From: Enchytraeus crypticus
Taxonomy: Eukaryota > Annelida > Clitellata > Enchytraeida > Enchytraeidae
Reading direction: 5' to 3'
NCBI GenBank assembly: GCA_905160935.1
Contig: CAJHZI010000511.1
Span: 62,001 to 126,000, forward strand
DNA length: 64,000 nucleotides
In this document: piece after piece, positions 33,380 through 45,637 of the stretch
How the letters are laid out: each line of letters starts with the position of its first letter
Numbering within the stretch: position 1 is the first letter of the stretch
The notes under the pieces: model-generated
Told to the model about the DNA's origin: nothing
Databases searched by the model: none
What the model saw: only the letters and a program-made list of their open reading frames with translations
Program-made: the position numbers and the translations under genes

Positions 33380-36300
33380 TTATGACCTAGACGTTCTTCC
33401 TAACAGCTTTTTGAAGGCACGACGAAACTCCGCATTGAAGATGGTGTAAATGAGCGGATTTAGAAGACTATTAATATATCCCAACCACACGGCTATAGAA
33501 AATATCACGGGATCCACCACGGGTCCTGAAACGATTTCAATGTCTCTCATTTCCTTAACGTGATTGTTATTAACTGGACATCCACTGCTGTTGAAGCTGT
33601 GAGCATTCCTTCTAGAATTAGTGATGTCATTGTACTGAGTAGTGACGTAAGACGATTCGCTGGTGACGTCACCGAGATTTAAATTGTTGACGCCGCTACT
33701 GCAGTGCGCCATCTTGTATCTCATGCAGAGAGCGTTGAGTATGTTGAGGGTGAAGAAGGGAAACCAACACAGCAGAAACACACCTGTAACGAATGGTATA
33801 TCATTAAAAAATCAGAATGTCTCAATAGCGTAGGGGTAACGACATGAAGTTTTAAATGGCAGATCCTGAGGTGAATTGAACCCTCGTGGGTTCAATTCGC
33901 ATGCCTGGCGCATCTAGTAGAAAATAAGCATCCAAAGAATAGAGTAAAAGTTTCAAAAGAATTCTAAAAAATATAACAGCAATGGTAAAGAGCGTATCCT
34001 GACTTTAACTAGACATTTAGCCCAAACTTTATCATGGCAAGAGTCAACAGAATTGTCAAGATTACGCAAAAAGAATTATTTCTTTATGACTATATTTAAA
34101 AATAGATATCTTATATCTCATATGTCATATATATCATATTTATCATAAATATCATATATATAATAGCATATCTTGAAATATTGAATCTTCGTACCTAGTA
34201 CAATGGCGAGCGTTTTCGTTACTTTTCGTTCCATTTTATTGGCCCTCCTGCATGAAGGACTTCCCTTACCCTTGTCCAATTTCATATCGATCTGAACAGC
34301 GTGACCAATGGCCGATCTCGTTGGACCATTAGACCGTCCTTTCTGTCTGACGGCTCCTCTATGATAAATACCTCTACCATTGATAACACTAAATTGAGTA
34401 GACCCACCCAATTCATCTGCCATTGGATTAAAACTATTTCGATATCCACGCCTCTCTAGCATCGATCTAGTTCTTGTTATACCAGGAATTGCTACCACCC
34501 TTAGATTAGACGTACTATTTAACTGATCGCTATCGAGGTTTTGGCAACTTACGAGCTGATAAGAATTTTTACAAACTTCGTATTCTTTTTCATCCTGAAT
34601 GTAATCGACAAATTTTAGTTCAAAATTGTTAGTTAGTTCCGATTCACACTCTTTAACTACTTCATGATCGTCATCAACATTTATACCAACTTCCTCACTG
34701 ACACTCAGGCAAAGATCTGAATTGCTTGACGTTCCACATCTCTGATCTTCTAGCTCAACCCACAAAGGTCTTTTGTGAACTGAAAGCGTGTGACACTGGT
34801 CTGATTTATCTTTTACTTCCTTTTGAGAAATTATGTCTTCCAATTCAAAATCTTCTCTCAGACGGTCAATACAACTATTTGTTAGCTCGATGTCGTGATT
34901 ATTTTCTTTGAGGCGCAAAGGTTCTACCGATCTTTCGCCATTGACTTGAGATCCAGATGATTTCCGTCGCATTATTTCAGCACCATTGTTATGTGTTACG
35001 GTTGGTATACGTAAGATAGCAGCACATGTAAAAGATTCTGCCGCGGCATTCGCTAGGGGCGTTGCGACTTGCATTCTGATTCGTTGATGGTCTGTTAGGC
35101 ATGCCCGGGCGTTGTAGGGCCTCAGCGTAACTCGTTGACCCGATCCCAAAGGCCTTTGCTCCCTGATGTCCCGCTGAGGGTGTTTAAGGGAAGCAGGAGA
35201 GGAGCTGTTGGTGCAGGGAGACGGCTGAGACGATGAGCCCTGCCCGCTGGCAGTCAGGGCCGCCCTAGTTCTCTCATTAATAACCTTAAATATCTTCCAG
35301 TATAGACAAATCATTGCTACGCAAGGAAAATAGAATGAGCCCATTGAGGAGTAGATAATGAAATCAGAATTATAGAACGTGCAGAGGTGCGGAGTGGCCG
35401 CCCGGTCGGGTGTGTAGTTCATGCCGATCGCAATGGGGGAGGATATCGCGGCGGAGATGATCCATGTGAGTGCCAGAGAGATTGGAACTCTCAGGCTCTT
35501 CGTCCGTCGAGCATAGCTGATGGGCTGAGTGACCGCCAAAAACCTAAAAATAGATCAGCATCACTGACTTAGCTGTACTAGAACCACGTCATATAGTAAG
35601 GTTCAGGCGTAACGTATAAGAGCCTCATATTAAGTAAATTATTGAGGATAATCATGATGCCTGGTACTATAGGCAGTAAAGTCTCTAAGGGTCATCACGA
35701 TTAATTTATGTATCATTATCAAAATTCTCTCTTATAAGGTCTCTTCACTAAAGTCCAAGTGCTTATCAGCGCAAGTAGCCAGGTTTGACTTTGAGAGCTA
35801 AATTTTACCTTGATCAGAAGAGGATTGAAACAATCAGATTATTCAACAGATGACAACAGTGCCGGAATTACATCTTGGAGGGCCTGAAGCGCTGCATTTG
35901 TGCAAGGGGGACCCCAAAAATCTTACGATAAACCATACTCTAAACTCTTATCCTAAACATTAACCCCTTAACGGCTTAATTATGTTTCACTATATATACA
36001 GGTAAAATCAATCAGGCACAAATAGATCCAAAATACAGTGGATAAAATAAAACTATGACATAGTAAAATATTATTCATATGTTACCCACAGTCCGAAAAC
36101 TTGATTGTATACAGAGTTAATATCTAAATTTAATTATTTTTTTGTATTTGGTTTTAACTTGCAATGACCATTGCAAACTACTGGATAATCTCTACACTAC
36201 CAATAAATTTTGAGTAGGTCTTCAATTGGATTAATATTTTTTCTTTTCCAAAACTATAGTAATTATGAGTCAATTTTGTAAAGAATGGTCACTTAATCGT

Positions 36301-37105
36301 TTTATTTTTTAGTTCATTCTGTCAGGGTAATGGTAACTATTTGAAGTTTAAAGAAGTTTTTAAAAGACATCTCGGCGGGCTCCTTTGGTCGGGGGGTGGG
36401 GTCCCTCAGCACGTGGTGAAAATGCTACGTGGTAAATCCGGCCATGGAAGGCGAAGTACAGCTATATCAATTTTTCTTTTATGGAAACACTAAAACTTTG
36501 TAAAGTCCTGCCGCTAAATGAAATATGTAGGCCTAGTCATTAGGACTATAACAATGCACAAACCCATATTACAACAATGCACAAACCCATATTACAACAA
36601 CGCACAAACCCATATTACAACAATGCACAAACCCATATTACAACAATGCACAAACCCATATTACAACAATGCACAAACCCATATTACAACAATGCACAAA
36701 CCCATATTACAACAATGCACAAACCCATATTACAACAATGCACAAACCCATATTACAACAATGCACAAACCCATATTACAACAATGCACAAACCCATATT
36801 ACAACAATGCACAAACCCATATTACAACAATGCACAAACCCATATTTTAACAATACACCAACCTATCGACACATATGGCGGTCAGGTTGAGTATTGAGGC
36901 AGTACAGCACAGCACATCACAGGCTACCCAGGTGTCACACAGGAGGTTACCTAACTGCCACACACCGTTGTTTACCTGCAAAACAGTAAACATCATCGTT
37001 ATCGTCGTCGTCGTCATCGTCATCATCATCGTCATCACCGTCACGTCATCACCATCACCATCACCATCGTCATCGTCATCGTCATCGTCATCATCATCGG
37101 CATCG

Positions 37106-37140
<35 letters not shown>

Positions 37141-38110
37141 GGTAGTTTTTCCCTTCCTACATGCACGAGCTGGATTTAGGGCTAGCTTCTGAAGCTCGTT
37201 CGTTATCTTATGTTTTAATAAACTAATAATTTTGAAAAAGCATAAAAAAGTCGCATGGTAATTAATCAAGAGCTTTTCGCTTACTGTTATTTATTTGAAG
37301 CGATTGCATATAGCTAAAATACAGCAGGCTTCCCTCATGAGGGACTTTACTTTAAAAAGAACAAATCTTTCTTCCACTCGTTCATGTCAGTCAAAAATCT
37401 CTATAATTCCAAATATATTGATGATTGACTTAAATTAGTGGCTTTTTAAAAAGCCATTGCTAGAAAATAGCGCAAATAACCATAAACACGACTCAATTAC
37501 AACTCGTGCCCATTCTGCAGATATAAGATTTTCATTATTGCTTAACATCACAAACAATTTATATCATTATTGCAGTTGTTTCGTTATAATACTGTAAGTA
37601 TTTCAACAACATAACATCGAAGCTAATATTTACTATTATTGCCAGTGGCACAGTAGGGTCGGTAAGATACTCGACCGCGGATCAGTATGCGCGGGGTTCA
37701 AATTCTGGGCTAGCCCGTCATCGCTTTCGAGTGAAGAAACTGACGTTAACCTTAGCTTTACCAGCTTTTTAGTCAACAGTGTCAACAACTAGCTCTAAAT
37801 AAGAGAACAAATGTGGCCAGACCTCTACGTAGACCGCTAAAGGCATGACAAGAATGGAGACGAGAATGTCAGCCACGGCAAGTGAGACGATCAGATAGTT
37901 TGTAGTGGTCCTCAGGGCTCTGTCCTTAACAACACTGAGGCAGACAAGCACGTTACCAAACAGCGTGGCAGCAGGGATGAGCAGCAGGATCAGTATCCAG
38001 TACCTCTTCTCTCCAACGTGCACGTCATCCCCTGCCACGTGGAAATATTCCATGACGTCATGAGCGGAGCGTGACGTCACCTGACTGCTGTTTATCTGGA
38101 TAAATTCCAT
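33380..38110 (-). CDS. D2-like dopamine receptor (class A GPCR)
   Basis: A plasma-membrane amine receptor expected to couple to Gi/o. Four exons: 38110-37823, 36975-36863, 35543-34195 and 33783-33380, summing to 2154 nt and 717 aa. TM1-TM2 read [10 protein letters not shown] and [18 protein letters not shown], very close to vertebrate D2. Cys109 and Cys188 form the TM3-ECL2 disulfide pair, Asp116 is the amine-binding residue, and TM5 has Ser199, Ser200 and Ser203 for catechol binding. TM6 has CWFPFF (589-594) and TM7 has WLGYINS and NPLIY (692-696). The third cytoplasmic loop is very long (about 350 residues) and the C-tail short, as in D2 types. Oddities are DRF in place of DRY at 133-135 and a third extracellular loop of about 70 residues. 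A glycosylation sequon lies at Asn7. The family call is firm; orthology to a vertebrate subtype is not. Confidence 0.94.
33818..33905 (+). mobile_element. Truncated SINE, family A, in receptor intron 3
   Basis: ATGTCTCAATAGCGTAGGGG through CTCGTGGGTTCAATTCGCAT; the copy is cut after the B-box region. It is antisense to the receptor gene. Confidence 0.75.
35544..36549. other. Receptor intron 2, unique part
   Basis: Intron sequence upstream (on the minus strand) of exon 3. No ORF or repeat assigned, apart from a G/C-rich patch near 36380-36415. Confidence 0.5.
36550..36862. repeat. 23-bp tandem array at the receptor exon 2 donor
   Basis: About thirteen nearly perfect 23-bp units (AACAATGCACAAACCCATAT plus TAC on the plus strand). 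On the gene strand each unit reads ATGGGTTTGTGCATTGTT. The unit at the exon edge is a diverged version, ATAGGTTGGTGTATTGTT, and contains the functional donor at 36862-36861. Confidence 0.95.
37000..37142. repeat. (CATCGT/CATCAT)n trinucleotide tract
   Basis: Purely intronic (receptor intron 1), about 25 bp upstream of the exon 2 acceptor on the gene strand. Confidence 0.95.
37645..37775 (+). mobile_element. SINE, family B, in receptor intron 1
   Basis: CGGTAAGATACTCGACCGCG, GGGGTTCAAATTCTGGGCTA and GAGTGAAGAAACTGACGTTA. It is antisense to the gene. Confidence 0.8.
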
Positions 38111-40096
38111 CGTTTGGGATTGATATCTTCAATGATAGTAACACTAATTGTTATCACCAATAGCTCCAATGATCGTAGCACTAATTGCTTTCTATATTCT
38201 AAGTTGACGATTTTAAAGGTTTACAATAATCACAGAAATGTAGACGGAAGAAGTAGACTCTGATTAGTCTATTTAAGTGCAGATCTAAAATAAATAAAAA
38301 ATAGCATTGCTTATAATTCATTTTTAACAAAGTAGGTGCCAAGCCTTGAGGGTCTACAAGCTAGTAGTTAATTACATAAAGTAATAAATGCAAATAAAGT
38401 GATTATTTCAAATTTGGATTTCTCTTAATTAAATACATTTATACTGCATTCGCAGCCTTCTGCCGTCTAAAGCTTTTTGAAGGCTTTTTAAAGGATTTAA
38501 AGTTTTAATAAAGTTAGAGATTAAAATTGGGCACAAATATCGTTGTACTAAATAGTTTAGATTCTTTGCGCACATAATGGTGACTATTTTAGTATTAGAG
38601 AAGTATAATTATGTTCTATTATGTATAGCATTTTTCTTTTTCTTAGCCCATACTGAGCGTTATATATGTAAGACGTCCCTGACATCATCCCTGGATGAGG
38701 AAATTCGCGCTAAATCTTTATTATTATTATTATTATTATTACACATTAATAAGCTTCACATTTCTCTGCTTCTTCTGAGTTCTTTCTATAGAGGAATTGA
38801 TTATATCGTTGATGACGATGATGTGGGTTTAACGCCAGGGTCAGAAACCCAGAGGGTTTCTCTTCAAGACGCCATGGATACTAGTGGAAGATATGAGTTC
38901 ATATCTGCTGGTCATTTCCATCATCATTGAGCTCTTTCTCGTCCTGCTATTTGTCTAACTTATGCTGCAGCAGTTTGCATCGGTATCTAAGAAGGTTAAG
39001 CGTTAATTGATAGTATCCACGTTCACCTTGCATTTATTAAATTCTTCCATTACCTAACATACAGTTGTTAACGTTGGAAATCAGAGACAGGGGAACGGTG
39101 AGAATTGTCGGACGCCTGTAAAGTATTTACAGGTCTCCTAGTATCTAATAAGCGCCCATAGCAGGGGAACGCATCTCTGAAAAAGTGAGACCTAGGGGAA
39201 CGCAGTTCCCCTGCGCCCCCCCCCCAACTTTAACCACTGCTAGCATAGCACCTCTAGAGTTTTATTGCATCTTGCTCTAGCTTCTTTCCTTTTCTATCGT
39301 CCTTCATTCACTTGACCGTTTTCGTCATCATTCTTCTTGACCTTATTTGGTGTATAAACACCTGAATATTTGTAATCTCATGCATCATCGCGTGCATCAT
39401 TTCGTGCATCATCCCGTTCATCATCCCCTGCATCATTCCTTGCATCCATCTGCACTTATATCAGCAAGAACTGCAGCGCATTACACACTGTTACGTAAAT
39501 GACGCAACGTCCATGATTACAGGGTGTCGTGTTTACTTACAGCGAGTGATATAAGGTTTTATCAGGTGTTTTAAACTAGTCAGGGGTTAGCCCGGGCCGC
39601 CCATATCTCTTATATATGACCGTCGTTAACCTGTTATACACGGTTTAACGGTACACCGCAGCTAGTTCAGGTCTGTTGCCGATAACATTGATTTAATAAC
39701 AGGTCACTCCAGTGAGGCACTGAGCGCTGGTCGCCCCGTCCACTCTACCAAAGTGTAGCACAGATTTTGTATTGAAAAAGTTTAGCGTCGATAATGCTAG
39801 ATTAGTTTGATTTACAGACCTTAGTCGTTTAGAGCTCTAATTTCTCGCCCGGTTTACTGGCTTATTGACTTATAGGCGAGCCTTTGAGACTGTTTTACTG
39901 ATTCGGTATTTGATAAGATAGCGCTGATGAAATAATGATTGTAGTCAATACAAAGAGTAAAAGAAAGTCGTAGGGGAAGAATACAACTGATGCGATATCA
40001 TGTAGGCGATGCGATAAAATATATAGATGAATAGCTTAGCAGAGATTTATTCTTATACGCCGGAAAGCCAGTTCAGTTTATGGATAAAGAATTCAG

Positions 40097-40099
<3 letters not shown>
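38111..40099. other. Upstream of the receptor, no gene seen
   Basis: Probably holds the receptor promoter on the minus strand. An (ATT)n tract at 38722-38740 follows a retroelement-tail-like segment (GATGAGGAAATTCGCGC). A near-palindrome AGGGGAACGCAGTTCCCCT is at about 39192-39210, followed by a C run. About five 12-bp CATCATTTCGTG-type units occupy 39381-39445. Confidence 0.45.

Positions 40100-40146
<47 letters not shown>
40100..40146. repeat. (TA)n microsatellite
   Basis: Uninterrupted TA dinucleotides. Confidence 0.97.
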
Positions 40147-40148
<2 letters not shown>

Positions 40149-40164
40149 GTATATATACAGTATA

Positions 40165-40250
40165 ATTCGCTAAATTTTTGTAGCAATTTCTGGAGTCTAG
40201 GCGCTCACCAACCGAATGCCCTTTCTGACGTTGGTATGGATATTATTGCT
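40165..40250. mobile_element. Short retroelement fragment
   Basis: GTAGCAATTTCTGGAGTCTA through CTTTCTGACGTTGGTATGGA matches 54650-54712 (GTGGCAATTTATGGAGCATA), so it is a dispersed repeat. Confidence 0.5.
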
Positions 40251-40304
40251 TTACATGTATATACAATGTATATATATTAAATATGTAGTATATATATATA
40301 AGCT

Positions 40305-40440
40305 AATGGTAAAGCTAGTGTTAACGTCAGTTTCCTCATTCGAAAGTGATATCAGTGATGGGCGAGCCCAGGATTTGAACTCCGCACATACTGATCCGCG
40401 ATCGAATATCTTACCGACATCGCCACTGGCTCCAACAGAG
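40305..40440 (-). mobile_element. SINE, family B, antisense
   Basis: The reverse complement gives the family order: TGGAGCCAGTGGCGATGTCG, the B-box relic GAGTTCAAATCCTGGGCTCG and AGTGA..CTTTCG, then AACTGACGTTAAC. It is bracketed by TA arrays. Confidence 0.8.
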
Positions 40441-40452
40441 TAATTACAGCTG

Positions 40453-40456
<4 letters not shown>

Positions 40457-40512
<56 letters not shown>
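40457..40512. repeat. (TA)n microsatellite
   Basis: Uninterrupted TA dinucleotides next to the SINE. Confidence 0.97.
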
Positions 40513-40513
<1 letters not shown>

Positions 40514-41094
40514 ACATTTGATGACATTCAAATAGTTTTTACTTAAATTAAATTTCTTTTCAATAATGGTCATTATTTTTTAAATTTAACACATTTAGTC
40601 CATCATCCAATAACCTTGACTGGCTTAGTTTCTCAGAGTCTTATTTGTAAAGTATAGAGGATCACTTTATTACTGGTTTATCAATTTCTAATTAGCTTTT
40701 ATAATGATTGAATCATGTTTTAATTGATTTATGTAATCATGACTTGTAGTAGTACTCTAATACTGTAGTTATTGCTGGTGATCACTCGTAGCAGAATTAT
40801 TCAATTCATTCAATTCTTTCAAAAACTCATTATGTTAAATAAATCAACCTATCAGATATATTAAAATTAAAGAGATGTACGAGCTATACTTTTTCCATTA
40901 GCAAATCTGTGCTACATTTTCAATAGAACAAGTCAAAATCCGCAAATACTACATCGCTTCTATTTGATATTCAGCTCAACGCTTGTTTCATTCTACATCG
41001 AACGTCAATTCACCGGTCACTATATTACAGTCCCGAGTCTTTAAACCTAGCTTTCAGTCCCTCTTATTTATCGAAGAACTAATGATAGACTACA
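40513..41094. other. Intergenic, no gene seen
   Basis: AT-rich; nothing assigned. Confidence 0.4.
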
Positions 41095-41375
41095 ATACTG
41101 CGACATTTACCAGAACTGTGGTATAGGCACCCGAAACATGCACCAGAACTGAGCTATAGGCACCCCAAGAAATGTACCAGAACTGATCTATAGGCACCTT
41201 AGACATGTACCAGAACTGATGTATAGGCACCCTAGACGTGTACCAGAACTTATCTATAGGCACCCTAGACATGTACCAGAACTGATCTATAGGCATCCTA
41301 GACATGTACCAGAACTGAGCTAAGGGCACCCTAGATATGTACCAGAACTGATCTATAGGCATCCAAAGACATGTC
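41095..41375. repeat. 33-bp tandem array, about eight units
   Basis: Unit CAGAACTGATCTATAGGCAC followed by CCTAGACATGTAC. Because 33 is a multiple of three, the minus strand stays open as repeats of PIDQFWYMSRV over about 90 codons. There is no start, splice or family evidence for a protein. Confidence 0.93.
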
Positions 41376-42760
41376 TAAGAGCTGAGCTAAAGTTCAAGGA
41401 ACATATTTCTACTCCCGTGTCGTCTGCTTTCCTGCTCCAGGAGAGCCCCCTAAAGATCAACGAGATGATCCCGTAACAAAAGCTACAGGTCTTCAATTAT
41501 TGTAAAGTAGTCTCTAGTTTGAGAAAGGAGAATTCTGATTTATGAGTTGGCCTTCCAATGACATTCTAAGTTCAATCTTAGTCGCCTCTCGATACTTGAA
41601 GAGTTTACGGTTTACAAATGTTTTAGCGACCATGATACGACACAGGAAGTAGATATCTTGTATCACTGCATGCCGCACAGTATTTAATTTATCTGCAGTT
41701 ATAGCCGGAATTGAGAGCTAGTGAAACTGATCAAATATCCCCCCCTTCGATTATACAGGGCCTCCATATTATACCTAAAATATGTGAGCTAGTGGAACTG
41801 AGTTCCAATGAGCTAGCCCACACACTTTAATCATTGAGTATTCGTCACAAATTTATCATCAAGGTTTACATACTGTAGCATTATTAATCGTATTTCGATC
41901 ATTATTTTAAGTTATTTATTCCAGAAAATTCTCCAAACTTTTTTTTACTATATATACATGTAGATGTCCTGAATTTGGCTAAGTTCCTATGTTCATTAAT
42001 ATCAATCTCTCGTGCAATGAAATCGTGTTTTTATTTTGAATTTATTCGCGTGAGATTAATTAGAAGTTAAACAATTTTTATTGCTTCTTTTGGTAAAGGC
42101 AGTTCTTGTATATTTTGATATGTGGACATTTGTGTGTACGTCACTCAATATCACTAGTGAGATACAGTATATTATGAATTTATTTTTAATGCCTTTCTCT
42201 TTTGAATATTTCTATTTCAGTGACAGTCAATTTTAACCAACACAGGTCCACCATTAAAATATTAACCATCTTCTCTCCAACCAAAGAAAGGATTTGTACA
42301 ATAAAATTAATAAATCCGATAAATATAGAATATCTGGAGAAGACAAGTTCTAAAGGGGATTGATTTGTAAAAAGAGGAACGTGAAAGAATGGAAGAAACA
42401 GAATTGTGGAAGATCGAGTCAAGTGATATCACATGTAAACCAGCTGATGAAGAATGGGTTTTAATAAATGACGAAGAAAACAGAGAATACAGATGCAGTA
42501 GAAGTTCAGCCTTGGACTTTTCGTTAAACTGAACACTGAGAGTGATAGTATCGCTTGTATGGTTATTACATGTATAGAATGTAAAATACGCGAAGCTTAA
42601 GTTTATGACAACATATAAAATTATTTATAAACGTAATATTATCAATAGATACACAAGCTATATTCATCAATAAGTTCAGTTGAGTCAACGTTATTGTTAT
42701 AGTTCGTATATCTTAGACTAATTAACATTGGTTCTACTACATGTGCCTACACTTTTCAAG
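41376..42760. other. Intergenic, no gene seen
   Basis: AT-rich; the short ORFs lack recognisable content. Confidence 0.4.
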
Positions 42761-42764
42761 AAAA

Positions 42765-42794
42765 TTATATATATATATATACACATATATATAT

Positions 42795-42844
<50 letters not shown>

Positions 42845-42906
42845 TATATATATACTATATATATATATATGTATATGTATATGTATATATATATATATAT
42901 AATATA

Positions 42907-42948
<42 letters not shown>

Positions 42949-42955
42949 ATATACA
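42765..42955. repeat. (TA)n array with interruptions
   Basis: About 190 bp of TA with occasional TACA/TGTA variants. Confidence 0.95.
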
Positions 42956-43564
42956 TCCGTTATCGTTATGCGTGCTAAACGGGCTAATTTTAAATTCGCA
43001 ATTTTCTTAAGAGAAAATTTAATTTCAAATAGTTAGCGCCCCCTAGTGGCATGTTGACGTATGAACGGCTTCCTGTGCGGTCGTGTAGATTTAACCGCTG
43101 CCATCTCGCGACTTTAAAAGTAATCAACCGTCACGTTATCCTCTGCCCAATTAAAATCTTGCTCTAAATCTTCGCATCAAAATTGATCTTTCTCCCGTTC
43201 TCCTTCTCTCTTCTTACAACCCTCTCCCTATCTCTATCTATCTCTCCCTTTCTCTCTCACTATCTCTATCTCTCTGTCTTCTCTCTGTCTGTCGTTCTTT
43301 TACATATAACCAATCGAATACAGCGAAACGCTCACAAGAAAGCCCTTAAACACATACTGGTAGACTGACCCAGATTCTTCTGTCCCTTTGTAATCCACAT
43401 TCTTTTCTTTCCTCCTGCGGTTCACATGTAATCAAATTCTTTCTGTACATTTTTAGCGATCCTTCCACCTATTTTCAGTACCAAGAAATTTCCCTGATCA
43501 CGGGATCCTACTGCTGCAGCTTCCTTTGATGAGAAATATATAATCCATTACTCAACTATTTATA

Positions 43565-43650
43565 TTATCAATCAGTGATCAATCAATCCGTCAATCAATG
43601 AATCAATGAATCAATGAATCAATCAACCAATCAATTAATCAATCAATCAT
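43565..43650. repeat. (AATC)n degenerate tract
   Basis: ATCAATCAATGAATCAATG-type tetranucleotide repeats just before a LINE end. Confidence 0.9.
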
Positions 43651-43671
43651 CTATCTCTCTCAACCTCTCTT

Positions 43672-43775
43672 AGTGTACTGCCCACTGGCAGGTCCATGGT
43701 ATATAACGCCTCCACTCTTCTCTGTCTCCCGCCTTCCTCTTCATTTCTCCATATGAGTGGGTCTTTAAAAGTAAT
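43672..43775 (-). mobile_element. LINE 3' terminus, GA-tail family (antisense)
   Basis: CTCTTAGTGTACTGCCCACT, GGCAGGTCCATGGTATATAA and CATATGAGTGGGTCTTTAAA match the 27727-27845 terminus. Confidence 0.8.
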
Positions 43776-43864
43776 CTATCAGTCGACAAATAAATATATT
43801 AATTAATCGCATAATAAGTAGTCGCTTAATAATTACATCAGTTGTTCTCTAATTGAACTAAAAT

Positions 43865-44012
43865 TATAGGCTATACTTAAAGTGTGGATGGGGCATAGCC
43901 GTTTGTGAAGAGATCAACTTTTTCATTGATTGAAGTGCTCTCTATAAAGCACGAAGAAAGACCTTAAGTTGGAATATGTTCCGTGGACCTCTCACGTAGA
44001 TGAATATTAGAG

Positions 44013-44050
<38 letters not shown>
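43865..44050 (+). mobile_element. Degenerate non-autonomous GA-tail element
   Basis: GTGTGGATGGGGCATAGCCG, GTGAAGAGATCAACTTT and GGAATATG..CCTTGGAC-like blocks followed by (GA)n at 44015-44049; diverged from 11300-11637. Confidence 0.5.
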
Positions 44051-44052
<2 letters not shown>

Positions 44053-44199
44053 CTAACGCGCTTACGCTGAAGAGGAGGCCTAACGGAAATCATTTAACAT
44101 TCGAATTAAACCTCAAGTAAGCCTATTAAAAAATTAACTAAATTCTGTTTCAACATTAAACAGAAATAATTTGCAAACCTGCTTCTAGAGTGCACGAGA

Positions 44200-44333
44200 T
44201 GTAGATAGATTGGATTGATTCTATTGATTGGATTGATTGGATTGATTGGATTGATATACAGACAGATATACAGACAGATATTGGATTGACTGGATTGATA
44301 TACAGACAGATATACAGACAGATATACAGACAT

Positions 44334-44386
<53 letters not shown>

Positions 44387-44420
44387 TAGACAGACACAGA
44401 GAGAAAGAGAGTGTGAGAGA
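44200..44420. repeat. Compound (GATTGGATT)/(AGACAGATAT)/(CAGA)n repeat
   Basis: Three adjoining simple repeats ending in a GAGA-rich tract. ORFs across it are artefacts. Confidence 0.95.
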
Positions 44421-45440
44421 GAGAAGAACGAGATCGAGGAATAAGAGTCGTACTCACGAAGAAGGACAGCAAGAGGTATGTACACCGGTATTAACAACAA
44501 CAGTGTTAGGCCTCGATGATTTCGATTTCGAATCGACAGTTCATGATGTCGGTGACTTTTAAAAATCGAAATAATTTTCAGAGTTTGCGAATATAAGTTC
44601 TTGGCCTATTAGATAACATCAGAATTTGTAAGTCAAAGATTTGTTAATGTAGCATCTCGTTGGAAAAGAATTCGCAGTCTAGAAGTCATCAATCTTGTTG
44701 TCGGTTAAATTAGCTTCAGGGTCACTCCGCGAAGACTGAAAACAAGGTCCATTTATGTTTCGTATTTCAAAGACGTCCAATTAATGAACCGGGGTAATTA
44801 ACAAATTAACTGAGTCGAACGAAATTAGCATCATTATTAATTAAAGTACTGCAATTGCATAAAACAACATCGAGTACCATAGTACAATTAAAATGACACA
44901 GATAAATCTACATAGGCCTATAGAATAAAAACTACGCTTAGATTAAAACCTCTCTCTCTCCCTCCCTCTCTCTCTCTCTCTCTTTATTTGATATTTAACT
45001 TTCTATAAGTTAATTTTAGTTTATATTTATTTTGTGACATAGTTATATCATGAAAATATATGTTAGACTTCATATTGCACATTAACGGGTTAATTGTAAT
45101 TTATAAGCTTTGCGTGGAATAATACCACAAAACTGCAGCATAATTTATCAATCAATCAATGAAGGTTTAACGTAAGGTCCGTGTCAACCAAAGACAATAT
45201 GGGCAACGTTTCGAGTTAACTATATACTGCTGAGCTCAGACAATATATGCCTCCTGAACTCCTCCGAGACCGACAAAAAGGGATCCAAATCAGTTTCAAG
45301 TGCTTATTCTTAAGAATTCAAATTTATTTGAGAATTTTAACTATATCCTTGTTGTACGATGATCGATGAGGTGCTCTTTAAAGAGATAGTGGGAAACAAA
45401 CTCTAAGAGCAGGAATATAATGAATTTATTGTTTGCAGAA
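44421..45440. other. Intergenic, no gene seen
   Basis: Contains a (CT)n tract at about 44950-44985; otherwise AT-rich with no assigned feature. Confidence 0.4.
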
Positions 45441-45445
45441 CACTA

Positions 45446-45496
45446 ATATGTATATATATATATATAAATATATACTGTGTATATATATATATATAT

Positions 45497-45548
<52 letters not shown>
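45446..45548. repeat. (TA)n array
   Basis: TA repeats with TGTGTA and CATGTA interruptions. Confidence 0.95.
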
Positions 45549-45551
<3 letters not shown>

Positions 45552-45637
45552 ACATGAAAGTAATATATTATATATAATATTATAATTATTTTATAGTTAT
45601 ATATAATATATATTATATATAGTTATATATAACTATA

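Noticed and set aside
36550..36850. CRISPR-like regular array
   Set aside because: Units are back to back with no unique spacers, in a eukaryotic intron; this is a minisatellite. The same holds for 58275-58605 and 49205-49465.
36518..36897. Three plus-strand ORFs of 73-110 codons rich in [16 protein letters not shown]
   Set aside because: Translations of the 23-bp intronic array; antisense to the receptor and purely repetitive.
33380..38110. Receptor as an octopamine/alpha-2 adrenergic or serotonin type
   Set aside because: TM2 ([18 protein letters not shown]) and TM3 to ICL2 match D2-like dopamine receptors much more closely. Phylogeny would settle the exact class.
38577..38930. 117-codon plus-strand ORF
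   Set aside because: Contains a poly-Leu run from an (ATT)n tract and no recognisable domain; probably a retroelement tail plus chance.
41090..41362. 90-codon minus-strand ORF of PIDQFWYMSRV repeats
   Set aside because: 33-bp minisatellite; the open frame follows from the unit length being a multiple of three.
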